The translations under genes and the position numbers were made by a program. Positions 22,355 to 35,070 of a stretch of DNA of 64,000 nucleotides are shown here, piece after piece. The DNA is from Ficedula albicollis (Eukaryota > Chordata > Aves > Passeriformes > Muscicapidae). Position 1 is the stretch's first letter, and every line of letters starts with the position of its first letter. A model generated the notes under the pieces. It was not told the DNA's origin and did not search any database. It was given only the letters and a program-made list of their open reading frames with translations. The stretch is taken from the NCBI RefSeq assembly GCF_000247815.1, contig NC_021675.1, positions 69,505,287-69,569,286 on the forward strand, given 5' to 3'.

Positions 22355-24011
22355 AAGGATGGCAGGGGCTCACCCCTGCTGCACAGGGAGGAGAGGACAG
22401 GCTGGAGGCTGGACTGCATTCTTGTAGCCCTCAGACCCCTCTGCTCCAGCACAGCAGCATTCCTGGGAGGTGTTGGATCATAAAGAAGAAAGTGCAAAGA
22501 TGTGGCACATCTGGGGTCACTCATTTAGAGCCAGAGACAAGAGAAAGCAGACACCTCTGCTCTTCTCCAGTTCCCTTAAAAAAGGAGTATCAGGAAAATC
22601 ACCCAGCTCTGCTTCTTGGCAGATCCAATGTCTTTTAATCTGCTCTGTCTCACAGCTTCTCTTACAGTGGAACTTGCTGGTGGTCTGCTCAGGGTAAGCA
22701 GCAGTCCTGGCAGACTGCAGAGCAGACGTGATCTCCAGGTCTCGTTGCTTTGAAGCTCCTGGTTCTATCACACTCGACTAAATCAGATTTTTTTCTTCCG
22801 TGTGGAGGTAGAAAATCAGCCCCTGCGCCCATCTGATTGCAGTGCTGAGACTTGTCTAATTGAACAAGTGCTCGAGTCAACACTTGAGCAGGATGAAAAA
22901 CAATGAGGAGATCACCCAGGGATTATGTCTGAGCTCCACAGCTCCTGGCAGATGGCTGGGTCACATCCTGCCCAAGGCTGGCCAGGAGAGATGTTGATAG
23001 GAGAAAAAAAAATTATTAATTTGGTTTAAATGTATTCAGCTCGAAATGTAGAAGTGCCTCAGGTCTCTAATTCTGTACTTCATAGCAGCAGCCCCAGAAG
23101 ATGGGATTAGTTGGGGGTTGGCTCTGCAGATTCCTGCAAGCAGCCCTGCTGCTGCCTCAAAGCTGATGTGGCTAAAAAATATTTTGGGAAGGGGAGCTGA
23201 GATGCAGGGAGTGGAGATAACTTGGCTGGTCATGTAAAACTGGGAAACATCCAGGAGCAGTGGGGACATGGCAAGTGAGCCTTGAGCCTCTGTGGTGAGG
23301 CTGTGCTGATGGAGCCAGGAGTCCCAACCTGAGCAGGGAGTGGTTTGTGCAAGAGTGTGAGAACATCACAAACATCCCTGCAGGTCTCCTTGTAGGATCA
23401 CACTTGATCCCACGGCCAGAGTCTGTAGCCAGAGAGGTTTGGGCTTGGGGAAGCTGCTGGTGGCTGTCCCACAGGTGTGTGGCCACCAGAAATCCTGGTG
23501 GCCTCCATGTGGCTTTCTGTCCCCTTCCCTTGGAGTAAATGAACACACAGAACTGCTTTTCCCAATGCTCAAACTACTTCTGTCTGGGGAAATACACCCT
23601 CAGAGGAGCCCAAAGTGTTCGTGGTGCCCTCACTGCAATAGAAATTATCAATTTCCTCTAGCTCTGGACCCTTCTAAACTTTATTTCCAGCAGTGCATGT
23701 ATCAGGCCAAGCTGGGAATATCAGAGTCCCTTCATCTGTAACTCCTGCTGCTGCCCTGTAATTCCCTCCTGCCACCTCTTCCCAAAAGCACTTTTAACCC
23801 TGGAAACTGCCAATTTGGCTTTCTGTATTTAAAAGTTATTTTCATTTTTTCTAATGGGTTTGTAGCTCGAGCAATAATGAAAAATGCACTTTGCATCGGT
23901 AAAATGAAGTAGAATTGCCTTGCTGGCAGCAGTAAAAATGCTGTTTCCCTAAAATGTTGCTATATTTTAACTCTTTGGTTCTAAAATCTTTTTTTGTTTG
24001 TTTGTTTCCAG
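22355..24011. other. Intergenic, nothing recognised
   Basis: No CR1 is detected. Minus- and plus-strand frames of up to about 124 codons overlap in several registers at 23.2-23.7 kb and look like chance. Confidence 0.45.
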
Positions 24012-24083
24012 GGGGCAGCACTGGAAGAACCTTTATGGGCTCCTGATGACGTGCAGGTGGACGATTGACCGATGATAATTAAG
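24012..24083 (+). ncRNA. Possible exon of a spliced noncoding transcript
   Basis: A 72-base segment is bounded by a very strong acceptor (long T/G-rich tract ending tttgtttccag) and a consensus donor (aag|gtagga). All three frames contain a stop. One stays open for 18 codons to a TGA 18 bases before the donor, which would be unusual for an internal coding exon. I recognise no protein. A lncRNA or untranslated exon on the plus strand is possible, and a chance pairing of splice signals is equally likely. Confidence 0.22.
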
Positions 24084-27000
24084 GTAGGAAGAGGTGCTGT
24101 TAATTTTGGCATCTTCTCATTTATCCTGTCCTTGAAATAAAATCATCCTGGCCAGTGGCCCAACAGTCATGGCTCTATTTTGGGTTTCAGTACACAACAC
24201 TGGCACTATGGCCAAGCAGTAACTTGTGCTAAAGTGTCCCTTTAAACACAGAGGGAAGGGAAATCTTATTTAAGAACTACCTGGGAATGTAACTAAGTGG
24301 AAAAAAATCTGACTTCCTCCCCCAAAGGATAATAAGGTCTCTGTTGGTAGGGAGTTGGAAGGAACATGACTCTTATTTGAGAGCACTCAGCACAGGGAAT
24401 TTTTTGTTCTGCTGAAACCCAGTGGTTGGGTTGGAATTCAGGTTCTAACTTGCCATCTCCAAAAAAAAAAAAAAAAAAAAGGAAAAAAACTCAAACTAAA
24501 AATACATTTTATTCTTTTATTTACATCATCTTGAGCTTCTGTGGAAAGCTGATCTATCTCCAAATGTGGCAAGAGAGTGCTCAGTTCTTGATTGATGAAA
24601 CAGAGGAAAATCCCTAATTTAAAAGCAGTAAACTGTTGTTCAAACTTGGAGGAGAAAATACAAATGTGAGCAGAGTTAAATGGATTTATAAGTAGTTTTT
24701 GTGCTGCTTTTATACCTGGATTCTTGCCTTGCTGGGTTGTTTTTGCCATGGTGGTTGTGCTTGGAGGCTTCACCAGGAGGTTGAGATGGTCACTGCAGGT
24801 CTCTGCCTCCTCTTCCTGAAGCAAAGAGGGTCTCCATCCCTTTAGGAGTCACCACAGAGACTCCCAAATATCTACTGTGAGGCTTTGCTTCCTCTCACAA
24901 TTTGGCTTTTCACTTCTGGTTAACAGGTTCAGTTAATGGCTGTTGGTTTTTGGTGTCAGCAGCAGAAAGTTGTTGGAAGAAGAGGGGGAAATTCAAGCTG
25001 CAACAAGAGCAAATTCTTTGAACGGGGGTTTACCATTCTCCAGTGTATTCCTACTTTTTGTTTGGCTTGTGATAAGATGCACTGCTGTGGAATTTGCTTG
25101 GAGCAGGGATTTGCATGAATTATTGTTTTTTGCAACGTGCACATCTGTGCAAACCCTCTCCCCGTGCTCCGTACCCGAGCCACCCCTTCAGAGAGGGATT
25201 TGTGTGCAGTGGTCAGCAAAAGCCAAGTGCTTGGGGGAAGGAAGGCTGCAGTGATAAAAACAAAGTGCTGAAATAAGGGGAAAACTCCTTCAGGGCTGTG
25301 CAGCAGCGTGGGGATTTGTGTGTTTATTCTGCACGCTGACTTCTCATCCCTGAGCGGTTTTGTAAAAGCAACATCCTCCTGTAAGGGAAAGCTCAGAGCA
25401 GTTGTGCTTGGCCTCTTGCAGGGCTCACTTTTGAATTTAGGAAGTGTAATGGCATCAGTCACAGCTGCTGGTTGATATAGTGTGGCCCAAAATTCTGTAC
25501 AGGGTGGGAGTAAGCAGTGGCTGGGGATGGTCTCTTGCTTCTGCACTTGGAGCTTTTCATTTGAAGGGTTTCCCCCTTCACCTAGAGAGATCTTTCTGTA
25601 AATCACTAATTAAGCAAATGAGCTGCAGTGACATCAGTCTGTCTCCAAAAAGAGCTGGTGTTTTGGAGAAGCCTTCAAGCTGCAGACTCAAATTATCCAA
25701 TATTTAAAATTATGGTGTCTCATAGCAATAGAAAGAGCGAGGAAGGAATTACTGGAATTTTGGGTGACTTCAGGTTTCACATACAAAATCAAGTTTTTTG
25801 TTTAATTCTAAATTCTACACCAATGCTAAATCTGGCATCCTGACTAAATTTGACTAAATCTGATGACATTAAAAAAATTTGCTTGTAATTCTCTTACTTC
25901 CTTTTTGTAGAGAGTAGAAAAGGTTAAGGCAAATATATTGGGATGTTAATTTACTATACTTTGTGTAATGTATTTATTATCTGAAAAATTGGCTTTGATG
26001 GAGAAAACTGGGAGAATTTCTGCCCCAGAGCATCAGAGGCAGGTGAGAGTGAGAGGACAGGTGGAGCATCAGTGGTCCCACCACTTGTGAGGTCCTGGTT
26101 TGGGAAGAGCACCAGTGTATGTTGAAATCAATCAGAGCAAGGTGCTCAGTGTGATGGAGATGTGGCATTGTGTGGGGCTTCATTTGAGTGTGCAAAACAC
26201 TGCCAGAGCTGCTCAGAAAGCATCGGGGTGTGGAGGTGGGGTGGCATTCCCACCTCCACACGGGGTGGCAGTCCCCATGCCACCACTGCCACCGAGCGCC
26301 GCGCTTTTGAGAGGGGCAACGCTAAAACCACAGATCCTGTTTCAACAAAGCCCATCCCAAGCCATCCACAAGCTCTGCACCGTCCATATCCTCCTCCAGC
26401 TGCCTTGCCAGCAGTTTCTGGGAGGTGGGAGCCACGCTGACGTGCCCTGTGGATTTGCAGAAGAGCTCGACACGTGCGGTTTCCTCCGCCGGTTCCAGCA
26501 GCCCCCGTCACCGAGCTGTTGTTGTCGGTGCTACCCACAATAACTGAAATGTCTTTCCTGCAAGATAAGTCAGTAATTGTGGTTGGCTCCTTTCTCTGGT
26601 GTTTGTTCAAGCAGTAACTTGAAACTTCATTTATCCCTGGGGTGCTGCTGGTGCTCCCCTCCGGGGGTTCCCTCCGGCGCTGGCTGTCCACCGTCCCACA
26701 GCCTCTCCTCAAAAAGTGCCACAGCTTCACCTTCTCCCCAAGTTGTGACCAGATTTCATGAGATAAGACAGGAGAGGGTGGCTCAGGAGTCATCCCAGCC
26801 TTGCACTGCTTCATCCTGGTGGATTCTGCTTTGATTAGCCAAGGTATAAAGTGTTTTTTCCCCCACTCAGATTTGCAGTTTCAGTCAAAGCCACCACCAA
26901 CTACAGTGCTTCTGAACCCTTTAAAGATTGCTCTCACATTTTGGGACTTGCTGATGTGCAGGCTGATCCTTGGAGTATGTTTTGGAAACACAGAGTTTGC

Positions 27001-27938
27001 CCAGAGACCAGAAATCATGAGTGAGTGGTGCTCCTAAATCCCACTGGCACTTCTCCCCACTTCTTTCCTTTGAAGCTTCAAATTTCTAATATTTCTAAAT
27101 TTGATGCCGCCGAGGTGAGCTGACCTGGCCTGCTGCATCCTAAAAAATACCCTGGGATTTGCAGGGACTGCTGCACAGAGTGCAAACCATCATTCCCAGC
27201 AGCACTGGCTGGTTGGAGCTGAGCATGGAATGGGGACAGGAAAGAGAAAACTCCTTGCAGAAACCACACCAGGCAGCGTGTCAGGACCTGCAGCCCCTAC
27301 CTGGAGCTGCTGGGTATAAATAAACACATCCACCCTCTGCCTTATTTCTGACAATTGCCTCCCTGAGGAGTAATTTATTTTTTTTTCCCAGTAGCTTGTT
27401 CTGCAAACAGGTTTCCTCTTGCAGGTGATTAGGAAAACCTCATTTTTATGTTAATTAGGCATAACTATCAGTGCACAGACACCAACTGCTCTCACATCTT
27501 TTTGAGACGTGCGATTTTTATTGAAATTCAGTCCTGAAAAACCGATACCAGCAACTGATGTACCTGTTGCCTAAACAGATGGTAAACTGCACCAAAAGGG
27601 TGGTTGCCTCGAAAATACGTTGCCAGGGTGCAGTAACCACAGGTTCAGCTTTCAGGAGGGTTGCAGCTGCAGTCAGTTTAGGTTTTTAGTGGTGTTTGTT
27701 TGCTAAGTTTAAGGCCTTCCTCAGCAACTTGTCTCCACTGAGATCAAGCCATGCTAAATGAGTTAATTGCAGCTATGCACAGCTACTGCTGACACTGGTG
27801 GGCCTGCACCTATAGGAGCAAATCTTCTTCATGTTGATGTCTCCAAACACATCACTGCTTTGATGGTATTTGGTCCAGTAGGAGGGTTGGGTTGATCCAC
27901 ATTTTCAATGGAACAGATCCTTTGTTTTGGGCAGATTG
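24084..27938. other. Intergenic, repeat-poor
   Basis: About 3.9 kb without a recognised CR1 copy. It contains an A-run at 24461-24480, a moderately CpG-containing stretch at 26220-26520 with a 13-bp hairpin, and frames of 216 (25606-24956) and 222 (26814-26146) codons on the minus strand with no recognisable domain. Confidence 0.45.
26228..26261. repeat. 13-bp perfect GC-rich hairpin
   Basis: GTGTGGAGGTGGG (26228-26240), loop gtggcatt, and its exact complement (26249-26261). GC-rich arms, in a CpG-containing stretch. Confidence 0.85.
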
Positions 27939-28060
27939 GCTGCCCCATCCCTGGAAGTGCTCAGGGTTGGACGGGCTTTGGAGCAACGTGGTTTAGTGGA
28001 AAGTGTCTCTGCCCATGGCAGCAGCATGGAATTAAATTGTCTTTAAGATCCCTTCCAAAA
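27939..28060 (+). mobile_element. CR1 LINE 3' fragment
   Basis: 'ggctgccccatccctggaag', 'gggctttggagcaacgtgg', 'ctctgcccatggcagcagc' and 'gtctttaagatcccttcc'. The tail is lost. Confidence 0.8.
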
Positions 28061-29926
28061 GAAAAGAAGAGGGAATTCAATCAGTTGTGCTTTGGGTTTG
28101 TTGGTAAAACACAAGTGCAGCTGCTCTCGTGACATTTTTTGACAATACCAAGGAGAGGACGCTGGCGATGGAGGGACCAGAGGAAAACATCTGGTCCCAG
28201 CTGATACAAACCAAAATCCACAAAATTCTGGAATTGCAGCCTGCAGTGGTACAGTTGGAATTGCACTGGCTTGCCCCAAAGGCCATGTGCTATAAAGCAC
28301 ATCCAGGTTGCAGGAACACATTTGCCCAGCCAGACACAGGTCAGCAATGGGATTAGCCAGGTCAGTGCTTGCTAACACCATTAACTTCTCCTATCTCCTT
28401 GTCCAGAGCTCAGTTCTCGTGATGTTATTTAAGGGTTTTGTAATCCAAATCTTTGAGGTTTCTTGCTGAAAGCTAAAACAAATATATCCATCTTATCAGG
28501 CCTTTCCAAGAGCAAAGCCTGGAAATCCCCTGTCAGGCTGGCACCGTCACCGGTGTTTTCCTCCCTCTGCACCAGTGACTTTTCCTTTAATATTGCTGCA
28601 CAAATCTTCCCTGGATTATGCAATGATTAAGAAGAAGGAATGGAAAATTACACAGGAATTTGGCAAGGGACGCATGGACCCCTCACAGCCCCAGCTGGTG
28701 GTTGGATGGATTTGTGATGATTAAACACGTGGACGATCTCCTCGTGGTGCAGAACCACCGGTGCTCGGTCAGGGACCTGTTCCCTTTTCACACAGAGTCA
28801 TTCTGAGGGCAGGCAGATACTTGGGTTGGGGATTTTTGTATTTGGATGTCCACAGGGAGATAAGGCAGGCTGGAAAAATTAATTGTTTTGTGTATTTCCA
28901 AGGGCTGTGATCCTTTCCCTGCGGTGGGTACTTTTTACGGGAAGTGATACCTGGCAGCAGGTAAACGGCTGCAGGTGGGAGAAGCCAGACAAGCTTTTGA
29001 TGCGTAAATCCTCCAGTTCTGACACAAAATGTGATATTTGTCTTAACAAACTCCACCAATTGCTCTGAGCTTTGTTGGTTTATAACAACACTTGGGGTGA
29101 GAGAGGGTGCAGTTGGTACCTGTGGAGCCAAGGGATGAGCTCGCTGGGGAAGGAGGTAAATTACTGCTTGGGGGATCTGGAAGGGTGATCTGGAGGAGGA
29201 GGACAGCTTTAGAGAGAAACTAGATTTTGGTTGACCCTTGCTGAGGGAATTTAATTCCCAAACTCGATTTTTAATGCATTTTATAGGTGCCCATCCATAT
29301 GCAAGACATTTTCCCTTCCTCTCCTGTTCTTTCTTTCCCAGGTGCTTCTGCCCAGTGGGTAAGTTGTAGTGCAAGAAGTGGGTGATGTACCAGGTAAAAT
29401 GTACAATATTCAGGGAAGGAAATACTGTAATCCATAGTTTTGCTGCTGCAGAGAGCATTTGTGGGATGGGGGCTGTGTCTGAGCTGCTTGGCTGGGTCCT
29501 GCTTCCATTTGATGTGGTTTGTGTGCCTTGGTGAGCAATTCTCTCTTTGCAGAGCTGGAGGGAGGAGAAGAAGCTCTTTAAAGTGAAACACTTCAAATAT
29601 AGATGGGGTTTATACTGCAATAAAGTTGTGTTTTACCTCTTCATGCTCTTTTTCTTCCATGGAAGGTGCCCAGCTTGGCTGCACCTCACTCAGCAGATTG
29701 TTGGCAACCTCAGCTCTTACCTTGGGCTGAGCTTTGAGGAAGCACAAGGTCAAACTGCTCTTGCTGCAGAGGAAGTTTGTAACTTCAAAATTCAACTAGA
29801 CCTGGTCCTTAATTAAAAAAAAAAAAACAAAAAAAACCAAAAAAAAACCCCAAAAAACTAAAAAGCAAGTAAACAAAAAGTATTAGTATGGGCTGCTTCC
29901 AGTCTTGTACAAGGGTGGGGGAGAAG
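28061..29926. other. Intergenic, holding the longest open frame of the window
   Basis: A 283-codon minus-strand frame occupies 28769-29620. It is rich in Ser, Pro, Lys and Leu, lacks a recognisable domain, and has no obvious promoter or splice context. An A-rich run at 29814-29866 follows. I do not call a gene. Confidence 0.4.
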
Positions 29927-30024
29927 TCATAGAATCACAGAACCATAAAATGTTCTGGGTTGCAAGAGACCTTAAAGACCATCTAATCCAGCCCCCTGCC
30001 ATGTGCAGGGACACCTAGATCAAC
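29927..30024 (-). mobile_element. Short CR1 LINE 3' fragment
   Basis: 'tcatagaatcacagaacc', 'gttctgggttgcaagagacc', 'ccatctaatccagcccc' and 'catgtgcagggacacctag'. Closer to an older CR1 type. Confidence 0.8.
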
Positions 30025-32571
30025 AAGTTCATGGGAGCAAGACCACGATTTTGCAAAAATCTTTGCATTTGAGACAAAATAGTTTTGAGGATGAAATGTT
30101 GCTGTTTCTCCCCCAAAATGAGTGGATGTTACAGCATCTAAACTGACAGCTGAGCTTCTGAGGAACAGCTGGGGCTGAGCAGGGAGGTCTCTGCAGCTGC
30201 ATCCCACTTGGGTTTAGTTATTTAAGGTTCCTCCTTGCAGAGAAAGCTTGTGGGGAGGTGAGAGCTCTGCAGGAGGGGGAAATGGTGCAAGGGCTTAAGC
30301 AGCAGAAAGGTGGTGGAGTAATGTGGAAGCTGAGTTGGGTTTTTCAGGAGAGAAGTTGGTCAGGATTCACGTTGTGTTGGTGTTTTAATCCGTGCAGGAT
30401 GACTCAGGTGTGTGGATGTGATGGGAGTTCAGCAGGCACGTGCTGGGATGTTTGGGATGCTCAGTACTTCCCTGCCTTCATCCCAAAGATGAACTCAAAA
30501 TTACAGGTGGTGACCAAGCACAGTGTGAAAGGTCTGGAGCAAAATCTGAGCAAAAATGAAATTATTTGGAAGGGCTGGAGCTCTTCCCTTCAACAGCCAC
30601 CTTGTGCTGCTGCTCCAGCTCCTCCCAGAGGCTCAGCTTGGCTGTCCTGGAGCTCAGACACACCTTGGGCAGGATGGAGATTTGTTTGCTCAAATGATAG
30701 ATCACAGGAAATGAATTTTCTGCTCCTCAGCTGCCACTTTAGTGCACCTGGCTCAGGTGCCATGAGCAGCATTGAAACACCCCTAAATATTTCACCAGGG
30801 ATGCTCACAGGTGTCCACAGCATGAAAACAAATTGGGAAGCCCAGTATGGCACTGGTTTTGAGCTGCTTGATCAATGGAAAGTCCAGCTACTTCCCAGCT
30901 ACTGTTCTGCTTTGGAGGTGAATCTGTCCTTTTCCCAGGCAGCCAGAGGCTTGATCAAAACCTATTTCACATCTATTTCTCTGTTTTTATGTGCTTTGAA
31001 TCTTGAAATGAACCATTTGGGAAGATGTTTTAGTGAGATGTTGGCTGGCAACCCAGCTCTGCATTAACTGCTTTAAAACATCCACTCCCCACTTCAATTT
31101 TATTTGCCCTTAAATTAAAAAAAAAAAAAAAGATAATATCTGCTAGACACCAGCTTGTTCATCCCTCAGGCAGGTGTTCAGGAGTTCTCATTGTTTTTAA
31201 AGTGGCTGTTTCTGGGCTTTTGGAAGGGCTGTCAGCTTGCTGAAGTCCATGATTAATTTGTAAGAGGTGCTTAATTAGAAATGCTGGTTAAGTGATGGGA
31301 TGCAGACAACCAGCAGGATGCTCAGCCTCACGTTTGGTCCCCACTCTGTGCTCTGGGCATCCCTGCTTTGTAATCCCATGGGGGCAGCCCTGGGGTTTGA
31401 GCCTGAGCAGGGGAAGAAATCCTTCCTCAGTGCTTTGTGTCCTGCTTGTAATGAAATGACTTTATTTCCTTATGCAGCAATCATAATTTTAATAAATTTT
31501 CCCTGTCACAAAAGGAAAGAAATGTCATGAACTGATTTCCTTCTTCTCTTTATGGTGAGGCAGATTTTTCCTTTTCAAAGGAAAATACCTTTTAAAACAT
31601 TTGCTCTTCCTTTCAGCTTGAATGATTTCATCCACACTGATTTTTATTAACAAAGGCTCACAGCGAGATGACTTTCAGCCCTTTCAGCTGTTGATTTATC
31701 CCAGTCTTTATTCTTAGGAGCAAAAATATGGAAAAATTCTCTGTTACACTATTTTTAACATACATTTGCAGAGTTTTGTACCACAGGGCCTTGGTTTTTT
31801 TTCCCAGTGATGCTTTAACATCTGAATTTGGTACAGTTTGCTGCTTTTGAAGCATTTGGTGACTTTTGCTTTGTGCTTGATCCAGTTTTGATGTGAATTG
31901 TCCCAACTTCTGTTTCGGGGGAGGAGCAAAATTATTTTTTTTCTCACCAGCCTACATGGCATTTAATCCATCTGGAGCACATAGCTGCTGTAATAGAGAA
32001 ACCACACTTACTTTTTTTTTTTCCCCCCCCTTTTTTATTTATTTTTTTTTCACAAATTCTTCTCTGTGTGACTTCAGTAGTTAAAGCTGGTTCAGTCTCC
32101 TGCCCCAGGACTGCCGTGCTGGAAGCTGAAATCTGTTTATGTTTAAAGATGCTGCTTCTATTTTGGTAGGAAAATGCATCATTGAGAAGTCTTTCTTCCC
32201 ACTAGCTGCACACTCAGCCTGGAGTAAGGTTTCCAGGGGCACATCCTAATTAAATAATCCATGAAAAAACCACCTCTGATAGTGGGATCAAGCTGGATGC
32301 TTCCCAAAAGGAGGAAGTCAAAGTCTTGTGTAGCAGAGGTTGGGCACAGTCGAGGTTGGGGACTGATGAGATGGTGTCAGGAGAAAGTTGTTGGCTGAAC
32401 AAAGCCTGATGTGTTACAGGATAGGAATTTTTATATGGGATGCTGCACCTCATCAGCAAAAAATAGCAGGGATATGGGATATAGCAGCCCTGGAAGTTTT
32501 GGGGATGGTGGTGGGTGAAAGGCTGGACATGGCCTGGATGTTCCCTGGGCTGATCCCACATTGTGGGGGTT
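30025..32571. other. Intergenic, nothing recognised
   Basis: A 269-codon plus-strand frame (30258-31067) has no recognisable domain. T- and C-rich low-complexity sequence lies at 32009-32050. Confidence 0.4.
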
Positions 32572-32885
32572 CAGTGCCTGAAGGGGCTTCAAGAGAGCTG
32601 GAGAGGGACTTTGGGCAGAGGATGGAGTGACAGGACACAGGGAGTGGCTTCCCAGTGCCAGAAGGCAGAGTTAGGTGGGATTTTGGGAAGAAATCCTTCC
32701 GTGTGAGGGTGGGGAGGCCCTGGCACAGGGTGCCCAGAGAAGCTGTGGCTGCTCCATCCCTGGGAGTGTCCAAGGCCAGGCTGGACACTGGGGCTTGGAG
32801 CAGCCTGGGATAGTGGAAGGTGTCCCTGCCCATGGCAGGGTTGGTCTTTAACATCCCTTCCAGCCAAAACCACTCCATGATTCTG
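32572..32885 (+). mobile_element. CR1 LINE 3' fragment
   Basis: 'gcctgaaggggcttcaagaga', 'gtgccagaaggcagagtta', 'gaggccctggcacagggtgc', 'ctgcccatggcagggttgg' and an actccatgattctgg end. Confidence 0.9.
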
Positions 32886-34975
32886 GTTCCAGGATGATAT
32901 TTTCATTCAGTTCAGCTAGGCTGGGATGCAGTGAGGGTCGTGAACAGGGGCAGGGTGGTTAATTAACCCACAGGACACAACAGGGGGTGTCTGGACACAG
33001 CCATTCCACCTGGGAGCACAGGATGCACACAGGAGCAGGAAGGGTTGTGCTCTTGGACCAGACTTCAGAAGTTGACAGTGTGGTGAAGAATGAAGGAATT
33101 CCTGCCCTAAAAATGGATGCAGTTGCCCAGAGGATGTGTGCAGGGACTGGAGAAGCTCCCCTCCATCACCTTTCCATCACTGCCATTGCCTTCCTCACGT
33201 GGATCAAGCTGAATCAAGTGGGAAGGACACAACACTGGGGAGGGGGTTGGGTGTCCCTTTCTGAAAGCCACCAGCTGATGATCCTGCTGCTCCTGCTGCT
33301 CCTATCTCACATCACACCCCCCATCCTGACCAGTATTCCTAGAGAGATTTACAGAGCCTCTGAAGTGATTGAAGTGCTCACAAGTATTTGAATAGCCCAG
33401 TATTTATCTGCAATTAAGGTCTTGGAAAAACATTGTGAAACAGGAGCTGTCATGCGAGTCCTGCTTCCCTTTGTGTCCAACTGGCAAATGCTGCCTTTGA
33501 TCCTCTCTCATCCCCATGGACTGCAGCCATCTCCTTTCTTCTTTGCATGAAGGACCCACAGCAGCATCTGGGACTGTGCATGGCCCCAGACAAGCAGCAG
33601 CCAGGCTCATGTCTCCAATTTTCAGGCTCACCAGCGCCTTTTGTGAGATGGTACCAGCTTTGGTACTTCAAAGAAAGGTGTCAGAAATGCAAAAATGAGC
33701 AATTAAGGATTAATCTGCTTGTGGGGATGGGTATCTGCCTCCCCCTCCTGATTGCAGTGTAAATTAGTGGTTGACTTGAGCCCTGTAGTGGAGCTATTTA
33801 TACCTGGAAGGTTTGAATTATAGCTGGATAGATTATATCATCCCTTTGTTTAATCCTTTTTCCTTTCTTCTGTCGGGCTTTTGACCTCAGTGATTTTCAA
33901 GGCAGTCAGATTCGCTTCCTACGGTTTTCTTGTGATGGTATTTGTATCCAGGAAAGGGGAGGAGAATTTAGATGGCTTTTTCTGTACTCTTTTATTTTCT
34001 CTTGCTCTCCCTTACTCATTTCCTCATTCAACAGCCCAGTCCTTTTTTTTTTCTTTTCTTTTTAACCTTTTCAGGCATTTTCATTCCACAACTGTCATTG
34101 CCCTTCTAAGGCTTTTTATTTTCTAGGGCTTCACAACAGCAGAGGTAAGGGGCAGCCTGGGTGAATATTCCACTTTGTAGGCTTGAACTCTTCCCAGAAA
34201 AGCTTTGGAGTGAAGATCTCCTGCCATGCACCTGCCTGCTGGTCAGACCTACAGCTCTCCTTCATTTCCCCCCCACCCAAGGACCGAGCACTGGGAGGGA
34301 GGGTGTTGTTGCTCTTGGATTTATTGGCTGTGATTTTGCAAATAAATGCTTTATAATCACTTCCTTGCTGCTCCTTGCAGCCAAGAAAGGGAGACGTGCA
34401 GCCAGGGAAGGGCAGGCTGCCTCCCTGAGCTCCAGCTTTCCCTGTGGATATGCACTTCCTATTTCCAACACTGCTTTCTCTTAGACCTCTAAAAAGTGAC
34501 AGAGAGTTTAGAATCTGTATTTATATTTGCAGCTCTGTAGAAGTTGTGTTTTAAACAAAAACACCCCAAAGTTGGCCCCAGGTCAGAGGCTGCAGTGGTT
34601 CCTGGCTCTTTGCTCTGTTTGCTCAGTTTGGATTTTCCCATGTTTCCCATCCAGGAGAAGCTGTCAGAAAAATAAAGGGCACAGGAGATGTGAATATTTT
34701 TAAATACCAGAACGTGCTGTACAAGGGTGGGAATTAAACTTTGCTGCTGAAACAAGCACAGAGCTCCTCTGCAGTGTGAGCTTCCCTCACATCTTCCTCG
34801 TTGGGTTTTCCTACCTGGGGCAGCCCTCCCACCTAAAAAATTCCCACTGGCCTTCAGATCCTTGTGTGGCAAGGATTTACACACATGGTTGAATGTTTTG
34901 GAACAAGAGGAAATTAAGATCTCCTGGGCTGTGATGCTGGGCTGGGCACCAGTGGGATGGGGAGAGTCTTAAATT
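32886..34975. other. Intergenic, nothing recognised
   Basis: No repeats of a named family. Frames of up to 134 codons are unremarkable. Confidence 0.45.
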
Positions 34976-35070
34976 CCCCATCCCTGTATTTCCCCATCCC
35001 TGGGAGTGTTCAAGGCCAGGTTGGATGGGGCTTGGAGTAACCTGGGCAGTGAAAGGTGTCCCTGTCCCAG
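34976..35070 (+). mobile_element. CR1 LINE 3' fragment, both ends truncated
   Basis: 'ccccatccctgggagtgttc', 'aaggccaggttggatgggg' and 'gtgaaaggtgtccctgtccc'. The phrase ccccatccctg is doubled at its left edge. Confidence 0.75.
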
